55,903 nucleotides of DNA from Lentisphaerota bacterium (GCA_021413965.1 JAIOPI010000012.1:1-55903), one strand, 5' to 3'. Shown: positions 34,722 to 43,470, counted from the first letter of the stretch. Made by a program: numbers and translations. The notes: a model not told the origin generated them from the sequence alone.

Positions 34722-35083
34722 CACGCCACCTTTCTGAGTCCCAATATACAATTCTTGTATGCACTGGGTCAAGCGGATCTGATTTGGAACTCAGGAACGA
34801 CTGGCGTGGTCCAACCATGCCTGAGTTGGCCAGCAGATCAAGAACTGGATGAACCACGGAGACACAGAGGCACGGAGAAGCAACCGGCGAGCGACTGGGG
34901 GTAGACCGCGCAGCGGGCTGGCGCCATTCGCGAGTCTCCGTAAACTTCCGGCTCTGTGTCTCCGTGTCTCCGTGGTGAATCCGAAAGAAAAGGCCAACCA
35001 CGGCTTGCATGGTGAGCTCGCCAGCAGGCCACCATGACGCCGGGCGTTCGTGAGTCCCAAATTCATCTGAGATGCGGGGCAGG
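34722..35083. repeat. Gap with an ACCACGGAGACACAG palindrome and a CTGGAACTCA fragment
   Basis: No gene is supported in this 362-base gap. It holds the tail of the CTGGAACTCA family (tttggaactcaggaa near 34788). It also holds an imperfect inverted repeat with arms accacggagacacagaggca (from 34853) and ctctgtgtctccgtgtctcc (from 34952), 34853-34976. A half copy of the latter lies at 36684-36708. Confidence 0.6.
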
Positions 35084-36361
35084 CTATAGGCAAGCCGTGG
35101 GGAACAGGCCCGCGTAGGCTTCCGCGGCGCGGCGCCAGGTGAATTCGGCGAGCACGCGGGCGCGGCCGGCCTGTCCCAGGCGCAGGCGGCGGACGGGATC
35201 GGCGCACAGGAATGCCAAGGCGCCCGCCAGGGCCGTGGCATCGCCGGGCGCCACGAGCGCGCCGGTGTCGCCGTCGATCACCAGGTCTTCGCAGCCGGCA
35301 ATGCGGCAGGCGACGACGGGCAGTCCGCAGGCCATGGCCTCCAGAACGGTGTTCGGCATGCCTTCATCGGTGGAGGGAAAGACGAACAGGTCCGCCGCCT
35401 GGTAGCGGGCGGGGAGCGCTTCGCGCGGCACCCAGCCGGCGAAGGAGATCCGATCAGCCAGTCCCAGCCGCCGGGCCTGGGCTTGCAGCGGGCCGCGCTC
35501 CGGGCCATCGCCAATGAGCGTCAGCGACCAGGCCTGGGCGGTCAGGGTGACGAGCGCGTCAAGAAGCGTGTGGAGGCCCTTCTCCTCACTAAGCCGGCCG
35601 ACGAAGAGGAGACGGACGGTGCGGATTGAAGATGGAAGACTGAAGCGTGAATCGTTGGGATCGGAAACCGCGGATGGCGCGGATAACGCGGATGGCGCGG
35701 ATAACGCGGATGCGGGCGAGGGGCGCTGCCGGGGCGCACTGCCGTCATCCGCGTTATCCGCGGTTGCCAGGCCCCTGTCTGTTGCCGGCCGAAAGTGTTC
35801 CGCATCGACGCCGTTGGGGATCATGTGGAAGGGGAGGTCGGGGAGGGTCTGGCGGGCTTGGCGGCGCAGTCCTTCGCTGTTGGCGACGACGCCTCGGGCC
35901 TGGCTCCAGACGAGGCGGATCCACGGCTTGGTCAGGCGATGGTGCCAGACGAGCTGATCGCCCTGGTGGCCCGGCACATCGCCGCCGCGCAGGGAGACGA
36001 CGTAGGGCACGCCGCGGGTCCCTTTCAGCCAAAGGGCCACGGGGCCGCCGGGGATGCCGAAGAAGGCCAGGGTGGCATCGGGGGGCCAGTGGCGTGTGAG
36101 GCCGAGGCCATGCCAGCAGGCGCTGGCGATGAAGGTGAGCATCTCCGGCACGGTGCAGCGGTCGGCGTGGCGGCGGATCACGGGGACGCGATGGAGGGTG
36201 TAGCCGTCCTGCCGGTCGGTGCGCGGCAGGTCCGCGAAGGCGGAGGTGAGCACGCGTACGTCCATGCCCTGGCGGACAAACTCGCGCGCCAGCGCGGCGG
36301 TGGCCGTGCCCGAGCCGCCGCCGATGGGCGGAAATTCGTAGTTAATCAGGAGGAGGCGCAT
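35084..36361 (-). CDS. Glycosyltransferase family 4 protein with a repeat-derived insert
   Basis: This 425-aa GT-B enzyme has INYEFPPIGGGSGTATAAL at the start, MIPNGVDAEHFRP, LLFVGRLSEEKGLHTLLDAL, and PSTDEGMPNTVLEAMACG with the GT4 signature. Between the two domains (residues ~194-249) it carries an extra low-complexity segment, ALSAPSALSAPSAV-type. That segment is encoded by a dispersed-looking tandem/palindromic repeat (35667-35765), in frame and without stops. Typical GT4 proteins have only a short linker there. ATG 36361 is used, with no clear ribosome site. It probably extends the surface glycan. Confidence 0.85.
   Translation of the reverse strand: MRLLLINYEFPPIGGGSGTATAALAREFVRQGMDVRVLTSAFADLPRTDRQDGYTLHRVPVIRRHADRCTVPEMLTFIASACWHGLGLTRHWPPDATLAFFGIPGGPVALWLKGTRGVPYVVSLRGGDVPGHQGDQLVWHHRLTKPWIRLVWSQARGVVANSEGLRRQARQTLPDLPFHMIPNGVDAEHFRPATDRGLATADNADDGSAPRQRPSPASALSAPSALSAPSAVSDPNDSRFSLPSSIRTVRLLFVGRLSEEKGLHTLLDALVTLTAQAWSLTLIGDGPERGPLQAQARRLGLADRISFAGWVPREALPARYQAADLFVFPSTDEGMPNTVLEAMACGLPVVACRIAGCEDLVIDGDTGALVAPGDATALAGALAFLCADPVRRLRLGQAGRARVLAEFTWRRAAEAYAGLFPTACL
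35667..35765. repeat. In-frame palindromic repeat inside the GT4 gene
   Basis: On the + strand an 18-base unit gcggatggcgcggataac repeats twice, then gcggatg (35670-35712). The reverse-complement arm catccgcgttatccgcggtt lies at 35746-35765. Flanking text (gattgaagatggaagactga at 35624-35643) also looks like intergenic repeat. The whole stretch is translated in the glycosyltransferase. Confidence 0.75.
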
Positions 36362-36415
36362 GGGGAGGGCCGAAACATGGCGAATGGCGCGACATAGTGG
36401 TGGCTGCCGTGAAAA

Positions 36416-36590
36416 GTGGCGTGCGTTTGGTGCGACAAGGGCGTGGTCATTTCACCCCATCCGCGGCGTTCTCGCTGTCGGCGCATACCCGGAGTATGGC
36501 GCCGGCAGCTCGGCCTTGCGGCTGGGGTAAACTGACCACGCCCTTGTCGCATCCCGTCCGCGGACGGACGGGCAGCCAAACGCACGCCAC
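36416..36590 (+). repeat. Nested long palindrome
   Basis: The outer arms are gtggcgtgcgtttgg (36416-36430) and ccaaacgcacgccac (36576-36590). The inner arms are tgcgacaagggcgtggtc (36431-36448) and gaccacgcccttgtcgca (36533-36550). A 25-base piece with its own palindrome (ccgtccgcggacgg) is inserted only in the right half (36551-36575). No gene is seen in the 404-base gap 36362-36765. The rest holds a half copy of the accacggagacac repeat at 36684-36708. Confidence 0.75.
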
Positions 36591-36765
36591 GTTGCTCTCG
36601 CGTTGCGCCCCGCCATGGGAGCGGGGCGCTCGCGAGTTCGGAAGTTATATGGCTGGTGGCTGGGCTTAAGAAAGAGGCATTGAACCACGGAGACACGAAG
36701 TCACGGAGAAGAAGGCCACGGAGGCTCGACAACCGCGTCTGCCCGTGCTCGAAGCGTGACACCCG

Positions 36766-38661
36766 TTACTTCCCCCAATTCTGGTACCAGAGTTGGAATG
36801 AGAGGAGGGTCCAGAGGAGTTTACGCTGATCCTGGCGGCCGGCCATGTGGTCGTCCAGCAGGCGGCGCACGTAGGGGGCGTTGAAGAAGCCATCCCGTTT
36901 CAGGCGCGCTTCGGAGAACATCTCTTCCGCCAGTGGGCGGAGGGGGCCGGTCAGCCACTTGGCGACAGGCATGTTGAACCCCTTCTTGCCGCGGTGGAGG
37001 ATGTTGTCCGGCACGCGTCCGCGCAGGCATTCGCGCAGCAGGAACTTCGAGGTGAAGCCGTGCAGCTTGAGCTGGTGCGGCAGCGTGGCGACATATTCCA
37101 CCAGCGAGTGATTGAGGAAGGGCACGCGCACCTCAAGCGAGTTGGCCATGCTGGCGCGGTCGACCTTGGGCAGGATGTCGCCCTCCAGGTAGAGCTTCAT
37201 GTCGGCGTAGAGAATCTGGTTGGTGGGCTCCTTGGCGCGGCAGGCCCGCAGATGTTCGTAACAGATGTCGTAGGTGTCTTTTTCCTGCAGCTGCACCCAG
37301 GGCTCGACGAGCAGTTTCTTCTGCTCCGGGGTGAAGGAGCCAAGCCAGCGGTGGTGGCGGATGATGGCCGGCACGCCACGCCCGCCGATGAACCGCCGGA
37401 TCTTGAAGTCGAGGCTGATGTTGTCGTAGGACACGGGGAGGCGGTCGACGAGCCAGGGCACGAGCCGCATGCGCACGAAGCCCGGCACGAGCCGCTCGTA
37501 GTATTCCACGAGCCGGTGGGCTTTCATCGTCGGATAGCCGGCAAACAGCTCATCGCCGCCGTCGCCGCCCAGCGCGGCCTTCACGTAGCCGTGGGTGAAC
37601 TGCGAGAGGAGGTAGGTGGGCACCAGCGACGAATCGCCCAGGGGTTCGTCCATGCAGGCGCCGATCTTGGTCAGCAGGTCGACGGCAATGGACGGCGTCA
37701 GCTTCAGTTCGTGGTGATCGGTGCCCAGGTGGCGGGCGATCTGCTGCGCGTACTGGGATTCGTCGAAGGAGGGATCGTCGAAGGCAATCGAGAAGCTCTT
37801 GACGTTGCCGGGGGACAGCTCGGTCATGATGGCGGCCACGGCGCTGGAGTCGATGCCGCCGCTCAGGAGCACGCCGATGGGCACGTCGCTGACCATTTCC
37901 TTCTGCACGACTTCGCGCATCAGCTGCCCGAGTTCCTGCGCGTAATCCTGGACACGCTTGGGCTGCACGCCTTCGCTGCGGGAGAGGTTGACATCCCAGT
38001 AGGAGGCGACGTGCACCTCGCCGCCGGTGGTGCAGGTCAGCAGGTGGCCGGGCGGCAGTTTGGAAATGCCCTGGAAGATGGAGCGCGGGGTGGGGACGTA
38101 TTCGAAGCTGAGGTATTCGTTGAGCGCCACGAGATCGATGGTGCGGGGCACGCCGGGATAGGCGAGGATGGCCTTCAACTCCGAGCCGAAGATCAGGGTG
38201 CCCTGGTGCTGCAGGTAGTAGAGCGGCTTGATGCCGGTGCGGTCGCGGGCCAGCAGCAGGCGCTTCTTCGCGTCATCCCAGATCGCGATCGCGAACATGC
38301 CATTGAGATGCTGGAGGAACTCGAGGCCGAATTCCTCGTACGCGTGGACGATGACTTCGGTGTCGCTCTTGGAGGTGAAGTGGTGGCCGCGGCGCTGGAG
38401 CAGGGCGGTGAGGTCGCGGTAGTTGTAGATTTCGCCGTTAAAGACGACCGAAATGGTGCGATCTTCGTTGTGAATGGGCTGGTGGCCGCTATCCAGATCG
38501 ATGATGGAGAGGCGTCGCGAGCCGAGGGCCACGGGGCCGCTGGCGTACACGCCCTGGTCGTCAGGTCCCCGGTGGGCGAGGGTGCGGCACATGGCATCTG
38601 CCAGCGCCGCCTCTGCCGGGCGCGCCAGGTCCGCATGCACAAATCCGCAGATTCCACACAT
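36766..38661 (-). CDS. asnB: Glutamine-dependent asparagine synthetase-like amidotransferase (2)
   Basis: This 631-aa protein has Cys2 (MCGICGF), FNGEIYNY, the ATP loop LSGGIDSS (266-273) and ALGGDGGDELFAGYPTMK. It has the same length as the paralogue at 32120 but many differences, so it is not a recent duplicate. Its arrangement is typical of the amidotransferases found beside glycosyltransferases in exopolysaccharide loci. The possible job is amidation of a uronic acid in the polymer; free Asn synthesis is the alternative. It is the last glycan-type gene before the envelope region. Confidence 0.87.
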   Translation of the reverse strand: MCGICGFVHADLARPAEAALADAMCRTLAHRGPDDQGVYASGPVALGSRRLSIIDLDSGHQPIHNEDRTISVVFNGEIYNYRDLTALLQRRGHHFTSKSDTEVIVHAYEEFGLEFLQHLNGMFAIAIWDDAKKRLLLARDRTGIKPLYYLQHQGTLIFGSELKAILAYPGVPRTIDLVALNEYLSFEYVPTPRSIFQGISKLPPGHLLTCTTGGEVHVASYWDVNLSRSEGVQPKRVQDYAQELGQLMREVVQKEMVSDVPIGVLLSGGIDSSAVAAIMTELSPGNVKSFSIAFDDPSFDESQYAQQIARHLGTDHHELKLTPSIAVDLLTKIGACMDEPLGDSSLVPTYLLSQFTHGYVKAALGGDGGDELFAGYPTMKAHRLVEYYERLVPGFVRMRLVPWLVDRLPVSYDNISLDFKIRRFIGGRGVPAIIRHHRWLGSFTPEQKKLLVEPWVQLQEKDTYDICYEHLRACRAKEPTNQILYADMKLYLEGDILPKVDRASMANSLEVRVPFLNHSLVEYVATLPHQLKLHGFTSKFLLRECLRGRVPDNILHRGKKGFNMPVAKWLTGPLRPLAEEMFSEARLKRDGFFNAPYVRRLLDDHMAGRQDQRKLLWTLLSFQLWYQNWGK

Positions 38662-38843
38662 TTACAGCGAGTCTTTCCCCAACGGCCGGCGCCGCGCCAT
38701 TGGTTTCCCCGCAGTATCACGGAGCCGCCCGCGCGGTGTCAAGATTGCGACCGCCTCTTGTTGACACACCTCGGGGCGCTTGGCACTATCCCCGTATCCT
38801 GACCCAACAAGGAGTGGGGTCACATGCTTTTGGGGGACTCGAG

Positions 38844-39575
38844 GTGTTTGTACGCAATCTGGTTGGCCCGTGCCGGACGCGTCTGGCGGGCGCGGCGGTG
38901 CTGGGGCTGGTCTGTCTGAGCGGATGTTCGCGTGGCGTGGCCTGGCTGGACAAGCGCGACCAGGAACTGCCCCTCGTGCAGCGCGCCGCGGCGCGGGCGT
39001 CGGAAGGCGATGTTGAAGCGGCCATCCGGCTGTACGGCAAGGCGCTGGAACAGGACCCGGATGCGGCGCGGGCACACCTGGACCTGGCGTTCCTTCTGCA
39101 CGACCACGTGCGCGACTATGTCGGCGCGATTTATCACTACCGGCGCTATCTGGAATTGCGCCCCGGCGCCGAAAAGCAGAATCTGGTGGAAGAGCGCGTG
39201 CGGCTGGCCCAGCAGTCCTTTGCCGCCGATGTGCTGGGGCCGAACCGGATTGCCGACAAGGTCGCGGTGCTGGAGCGAGACAACGCGGCGCTGCGTGCCC
39301 AGATCAGCATGCTGTCGGAGCGCCTGCAGATGCGATCGCAGAGCCAGGGCGCGTCCGCGTCGGCGAGTGCCCCGGAGCCTGTCACGAAGCCCATGCATAT
39401 TGCGGGGCGCGATGCGGTCAGCACCTATCGCGTCAAGAGCGGGGACACCTTGACGAGTATTGCGTCCGAAGTATATGGGGACGGCAAGCGCTGGAAGGAC
39501 ATTCAACTGGCCAATTCCGACATTCTGGGCAATTCGAGCCAGGTTCGGGTCGGGCAGGTGCTGGTGATTCCCTGA
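38844..39575 (+). CDS. LysM-domain lipoprotein with TPR-like repeat
   Basis: This ~243-aa protein begins at GTG 38844, after GGGGGA. The frame's earlier part is unrelated. It has a lipoprotein signal (LVCLSGC lipobox), a TPR-like block AIRLYGKALEQDPDAARAHL, a coiled-coil stretch VAVLERDNAALRAQISMLSE, and a C-terminal LysM domain (STYRVKSGDTLTSIASEVYG to VRVGQVLVIP). LysM binds peptidoglycan. It is followed by two small genes with coiled coils and C-terminal membrane anchors, which may work with it at the cell envelope. Confidence 0.82.
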   Translation: MFVRNLVGPCRTRLAGAAVLGLVCLSGCSRGVAWLDKRDQELPLVQRAAARASEGDVEAAIRLYGKALEQDPDAARAHLDLAFLLHDHVRDYVGAIYHYRRYLELRPGAEKQNLVEERVRLAQQSFAADVLGPNRIADKVAVLERDNAALRAQISMLSERLQMRSQSQGASASASAPEPVTKPMHIAGRDAVSTYRVKSGDTLTSIASEVYGDGKRWKDIQLANSDILGNSSQVRVGQVLVIP

Positions 39576-39601
39576 CGGGCCCGCACAAGGACAAGACGAC
39601 C

Positions 39602-40303
39602 ATGAGTACAGACTTCTTTGATAATGATTTGCGGCGGGACCAGCGCGTACCGGCGGTGGCGGCGCCGGAGAGCACGGATCAGCCGGCGGACACGATCAGC
39701 GCCCACGCCATCAGCCGCCTGGTGCTCGAGAAGCACGAGCGCACCACGCAGATGGCGGGGGCCGTGCAGGAGATTGAGCTGCTGCGGACGCGTCAGCGCG
39801 AACTCGAGAAAGAGCGCGAGCACCTGGAATCCCTGACGCGCCGCCAGGAGTCCTACGAGCGAGAGAAGCGCGAGTCCATCGCGAACCTGGAGCGCAGCCT
39901 GGTGTTGCTGGACAAGCAGATTTCAGAGGCCATGCGCGCCTCCGAGCTGATGACGTCCGTACGCCAGCGCTTTGAGGAATCCCTGCACGAGATCAAGCAG
40001 ATCGACGAGAACAACTGGAACGGCGTGCAGTTTGAAACGGAGTTGAACAAGGCCGCCGTGGTGATCGACCAGGCGCAGGAGCAGTTCAAGAAGGGCATGT
40101 CGAAAGTCAATTCCTCGGGCTGGTTTCGCGCCGCCGCCATAGCGCCCGTGTCGGACTTCGAGGTGTCGGGGAACGCGCACGCGCGTCCGGAGTCGTTTCG
40201 CTACTGGCTGAAAGCCGGGTTGGCCTTCAGCCTGCCGCTGATGGTGGTGATCGCGCTTTGCTTTGTGGCCTGGCTGGTGTTGGGCGGCGGCGTGGCGCGA
40301 TAG
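39602..40303 (+). CDS. Coiled-coil protein with C-terminal membrane anchor
   Basis: This 233-aa protein is not recognised as a known family. Residues ~40-130 are heptad-rich (for example EIELLRTRQRELEKEREHLE), indicating a long coiled coil. Residues ~203-228 form one membrane helix (AFSLPLMVVIALCFVAWLVL), so it is tail-anchored. ATG 39602 follows the LysM gene by 26 bases with GGACAAGA upstream. Its place beside a LysM lipoprotein suggests envelope work; function unknown. Confidence 0.7.
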   Translation: MSTDFFDNDLRRDQRVPAVAAPESTDQPADTISAHAISRLVLEKHERTTQMAGAVQEIELLRTRQRELEKEREHLESLTRRQESYEREKRESIANLERSLVLLDKQISEAMRASELMTSVRQRFEESLHEIKQIDENNWNGVQFETELNKAAVVIDQAQEQFKKGMSKVNSSGWFRAAAIAPVSDFEVSGNAHARPESFRYWLKAGLAFSLPLMVVIALCFVAWLVLGGGVAR

Positions 40304-40430
40304 TGACCGGCCGGGCGCCGCGGGCGTGGAGGGGAATGACCGTGTGAGGGGGGCGGGCGTCAGGGTCCCGCCCGGCTGCACGTGGCCACCGTTGGCGAGG
40401 AAGGCTTGTTGATCCCTGCTTATCGCGACC

Positions 40431-40799
40431 ATGAAACCGACTCCTCTAGCCAAGCGGATCAAGGAACTTGAAAAACAGTTGGACCAGGTGGACGGGAACA
40501 TCCGGTCGCTGTCGAAGACGATGGAGCGGACTCGCACGGGCGGGGCAATCAAGCTGGCACCGCTGGTGGACCCCAGCGTGGATGACCGCCCGCTGGCGGA
40601 TCCGGTCATCGTGCCCGCGCCCAAGCCGGTGGCGCGGCGCCCGCGGGATGAGCGGTTTGTGGATTATCTTTCGACCAGTATTGGCGGGCCCACGGTCCCG
40701 CTGCGGCACGAGCGCAGCATCCAGCGCAACAAGGCCATCCTGACGATTGCGCTTGTCCTCCTGCTGCTCTTCTGGCTCCTGCACCGGCTGTTCCTGTAG
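40431..40799 (+). CDS. Small tail-anchored protein with short coiled coil
   Basis: This 122-aa protein has an N-terminal helical segment (IKELEKQLDQVDGNIRSLSK), a proline-rich middle, and a C-terminal membrane helix (ILTIALVLLLLFWLLHRLFL, residues 103-122). It resembles a shorter version of the preceding tail-anchored protein in layout. There is no recognisable domain and no clear ribosome site at ATG 40431. Its stop is 31 bases from the opposite-strand lipoprotein stop. Function unknown. Confidence 0.6.
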   Translation: MKPTPLAKRIKELEKQLDQVDGNIRSLSKTMERTRTGGAIKLAPLVDPSVDDRPLADPVIVPAPKPVARRPRDERFVDYLSTSIGGPTVPLRHERSIQRNKAILTIALVLLLLFWLLHRLFL

Positions 40800-40830
40800 C
40801 GCGCGGCGCGGAACGGCCGGACGTCAGCGG

Positions 40831-42081
40831 TCAGAGGGCACGGACGCGGGAGACGGTGGTGCGGCCGCGCTTCATGAGCGGGGACTGGATCACGCGCTGT
40901 TCCACCACATGCCCGCTGCCGGTCTTCAGGACGACGCGGTACTCGTGCAAATCGGCGGGGCAGGGAACGCGGGCCACGCCGAGCCACTGCGGCAGGGTTT
41001 CCCACTGCCGGGTGTCCGGCGATTCCATGGCAAACAGGATGAGCCGCAACAGATCCCCGAGCAACTCGTCCTGCTGGGAGACGACCTGGGCGGCCGTTTC
41101 CTTGAGTGCCACGCGCCCCGCGGTCTTCACGGTCTTGCGCAGCGCCAAGACCTTCTTCGTGGCCTCGGCCAGGACGTCCGTGCGCGCCAGCACGTAGCTT
41201 CTGCCCAGGTAGGTGTCGCCGTCATAGATTTCGGCGTAGGGTTGCGAGCCCCAGCGCCAGTTGGAACCGGCGTAGCTCTCGCCGCCCGTCGGTCCGCGGC
41301 CGATGGACACCAGGCAGACCAGTTCGTGCGAACCGGCTTTGCTGCGCGGGGGGCTGGGGGCGGGCGGCGGGGCCGCCGCGTCCGGCAGCGCGTTCGTGTC
41401 CACGTGCGGTCCCAGCGCGCCGGTCTTCGGGTCGATGGCGCACCAGGCGGCGATTTCGGAGGCCTTGCGATACTGGTACACGGCGCCGCTGTCGTCGCCC
41501 GCGAGTTCCAGGCTGAGGGCCGTGACATACCGGCTGTAGGCGTCATCGGGAAAGTCGCCGCGGCTTTCAAGGCGCCGGATCACCCCGCGGCCCTCGACGC
41601 CCGCGTCCTGCCAGAGGCCCATCGACAGGTAGCTTTCCGCGGCCAGGGCGTGCAGCAGCACGCGTTCATAGGGGGCGCCGCGAAACGACAGGAGCCGGTC
41701 ATTGACGACCATGCTGGCCGACTCGCGTGACACGCTGATGTAATCGAGCTGGTCGGCCAGGGTCTTGGCGCGCAGCCAGTCTTCGACGGAGTCGGCATAG
41801 TCTCCGGTCGCCTGATGCATCGTGCCGCGCTCCATGAGCACGAGCACGCGATCGGTGGTGTCGCCGGGCGGGGGGGTGAGGGCTTTGACGCCGGCCTCGG
41901 GGTGCCCGTTGTAGAATTCGCCCCGGGCGGTGTCGAGGGCGGAGGTGGCGCAGCCGCTTCCGAAGGCCATCAGCAGGAGCCCCGCCATGGCCACGAGCCA
42001 CGGCGCCGCGCGGTTACGCCGTGCGCGTCCAGCCGGACACACCCGCAGAGTCGCAGCGTTCACGTCTAAGTCGCCCATCAC
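40831..42081 (-). CDS. COG3014-like lipoprotein
   Basis: This protein (up to 416 aa) has a hydrophobic segment with lipobox (APWLVAMAGLLLMAFGSGCA) and an N-terminal TPR-like region (ALDTARGEFYNGHPEAGVKA, then RVLVLMERGTMHQATGDYAD). A C-terminal domain resembles uncharacterised COG3014 proteins. It follows the LpoB-like gene on the same strand, a pairing seen in other bacteria. The start is doubtful: ATG 42081 gives 28 residues before the hydrophobic part. GTG 42042 would give a normal signal peptide but lies inside an arm of the palindromic repeat at 42041-42231. Confidence 0.72.
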   Translation of the reverse strand: MMGDLDVNAATLRVCPAGRARRNRAAPWLVAMAGLLLMAFGSGCATSALDTARGEFYNGHPEAGVKALTPPPGDTTDRVLVLMERGTMHQATGDYADSVEDWLRAKTLADQLDYISVSRESASMVVNDRLLSFRGAPYERVLLHALAAESYLSMGLWQDAGVEGRGVIRRLESRGDFPDDAYSRYVTALSLELAGDDSGAVYQYRKASEIAAWCAIDPKTGALGPHVDTNALPDAAAPPPAPSPPRSKAGSHELVCLVSIGRGPTGGESYAGSNWRWGSQPYAEIYDGDTYLGRSYVLARTDVLAEATKKVLALRKTVKTAGRVALKETAAQVVSQQDELLGDLLRLILFAMESPDTRQWETLPQWLGVARVPCPADLHEYRVVLKTGSGHVVEQRVIQSPLMKRGRTTVSRVRAL

Positions 42082-42231
42082 ACGAACCGCCGGACCGTCC
42101 CTGCCCGGAGGGCAACGGCGCCCAGGGCCGGCGGCCCGCTAAACCGGATTGTCACACGCGGCCCGAAACCGCCACTCGCCGTTTCGGGCAGGATAGAAGT
42201 TACGCCGCCGCCTCTGCGGCTCTGCGGGAGC
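42041..42231 (+). repeat. Hairpin-bearing repeat overlapping a gene start
   Basis: The left arm acccgcagagtcgcagcg (42041-42058) and right arm cgcctctgcggctctgcggg (42210-42229) match the 1933-2100 element. The inner hairpin gcccgaaac/gtttcgggc lies at 42159-42188. The left arm covers the N-terminal codons of the COG3014-like lipoprotein gene. Confidence 0.65.
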
Positions 42232-42269
42232 AGGCCTCGCCGACCGTTTCAGCCCTGCCCGCGAGACGG

Positions 42270-42872
42270 TTACCAGCCCAGGACCGGCTTGCTGGCGCGG
42301 CGCAGGCGGTCGAGCTGCTTGCGGCACGTGATCAGCCCGGTCTCCAGATCGGTGATCTCAACCGTCAGCTGATAGTAGGTGTCCGCCGACTTCTTCAGGC
42401 GGATGCCCTTGCCCTCGTCGCGCGAGATCTCGATCAGCGAGCCGGTCATCATGTACTTGGCGCCGAGCTGGCGGCCGATGGCGACCTTGGTCTCCTCGGT
42501 GCAGTTGGCCAGCTGGAAGCCCTGCTCCTTGAGCAGATCGTCGCGGCGGCTGGCGTTCACGAGGCGGATCTTGCTCGCATCCATCATCTTGGTGGTGATG
42601 GTGTCCGTGATCGCCTTCATGTCCGCATGCGTTTCGGTCCGGTTCTCCACGCCCATGTCCACGACGATGGGCTGCTCCTCGCCGGCGGGCGGGAAGGGAT
42701 GCGCCATCAGGGCCTGGGCCATCTGATCCGACCACGTGAGAAGATCGCGCTGATCATAGCGCTCCGTGAGCGAACTGACCTCCGTGGGGCTCGCATCTTT
42801 CACCTTCATGGAACAACCGCACAGCGACACGGCGAATACACCGCACCCGACCAGACGCCACATGGATTTCAT
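42270..42872 (-). CDS. LpoB-like penicillin-binding-protein activator lipoprotein
   Basis: This 200-aa lipoprotein has the signal MKSMWRLVGCGVFAVSLCGC, with its lipobox Cys at position 20. The body (QPIVVDMGVENRTETHADMK, TITTKMMDASKIRLVNASRR, and KYMMTGSLIEISRDEGKGIR) has the fold pattern of LpoB, the outer-membrane activator of PBP1b. ATG 42872 follows AAAGGAG at good spacing; the longer frame upstream is unsupported. It is transcribed with the COG3014-like lipoprotein 188 bases downstream, past a palindromic repeat. Role: probably regulation of peptidoglycan synthesis. Confidence 0.82.
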   Translation of the reverse strand: MKSMWRLVGCGVFAVSLCGCSMKVKDASPTEVSSLTERYDQRDLLTWSDQMAQALMAHPFPPAGEEQPIVVDMGVENRTETHADMKAITDTITTKMMDASKIRLVNASRRDDLLKEQGFQLANCTEETKVAIGRQLGAKYMMTGSLIEISRDEGKGIRLKKSADTYYQLTVEITDLETGLITCRKQLDRLRRASKPVLGW

Positions 42873-43035
42873 CGCGAAACTCCTTTGTCGTGAAACACCT
42901 GCGGCCATACTACCAAAGGGGCCGGGGCTGGGCAAACTGTTCTTGTTTCGGGGCGGAGCGCCCATTAATCTGCAGGGCCGAAGAGAAGCGGTCAGTGGCA
43001 GGGGCGGCTGACGCGCGGGCTCAAGGGGCGGAAGA

Positions 43036-43097
43036 GACCGGCGGGGACCGCCGGCTCCAGGCGTGACAGGGTGGATGGAGCCGGCCGTCCCGGCCGG
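43036..43097. repeat. REP pair, GGAG-CCGGCGG hairpin family
   Basis: The REP at 43036-43058 is the reverse complement of the consensus ggagccggcggtccccgccg. The second, on the other strand, is at 43077-43097 (ggagccggccgtcccggccg). They lie between the LpoB-like gene and gatC and form a BIME-like inverted pair. The same family flanks the RAYT gene at 46680. Confidence 0.8.
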
Positions 43098-43167
43098 AAT
43101 CCGATCCCGCCATGGCGTGTGCGTGTTGCCCATGTCGCGGCTGCAGGCCTTCACCAGGGAAACGGGT

Positions 43168-43470
43168 ATGGACCACGAGAGCACAGACACCAGCGGTATT
43201 GATGTTCGCTACGTGGCGAATCTCGCGCGCCTGCACCTGACCGATGCGGAGATCGACACGTTCCAGGGACAGTTGTCGCAGATCGTGGACTACGTGCAGA
43301 CGATCAACCAGCTGGACCTGACGGGTATCGCGCCGACGTCGCATGCCCATCCGCTTGAGAACGTTTTTCGGGCGGACGAGGTGAAGCCGTCGCTCGACCG
43401 GGCGGAGGTCATGCGCAACGCGCCGCAGAGCCGCGACGGGCAGTTTATCGTGCCGAAGATTGTGGAGTAG
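43168..43470 (+). CDS. gatC: Asp/Glu-tRNA amidotransferase subunit C
   Basis: This 100-aa GatC stabilises GatA and links it to GatB in the amidotransferase that makes Gln-tRNA(Gln) or Asn-tRNA(Asn). Motifs are VRYVANLARLHLTDAEI, LDLTGIAPTSHAHPLENVFR and the C-terminal FIVPKIVE. ATG 43168 is preceded by AGGGA. Its normal neighbours gatA and gatB follow on the same strand, though a palindromic repeat separates it from gatA. Confidence 0.93.
   Translation: MDHESTDTSGIDVRYVANLARLHLTDAEIDTFQGQLSQIVDYVQTINQLDLTGIAPTSHAHPLENVFRADEVKPSLDRAEVMRNAPQSRDGQFIVPKIVE

Noticed and set aside
34407..34904. 165-codon plus-strand frame
   Set aside because: It is antisense to the RHH antitoxin and runs into repeats; no domain.
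36847..38802. 651-codon plus-strand frame
   Set aside because: It is a mirror of asnB 2, whose catalytic motifs are on the minus strand.
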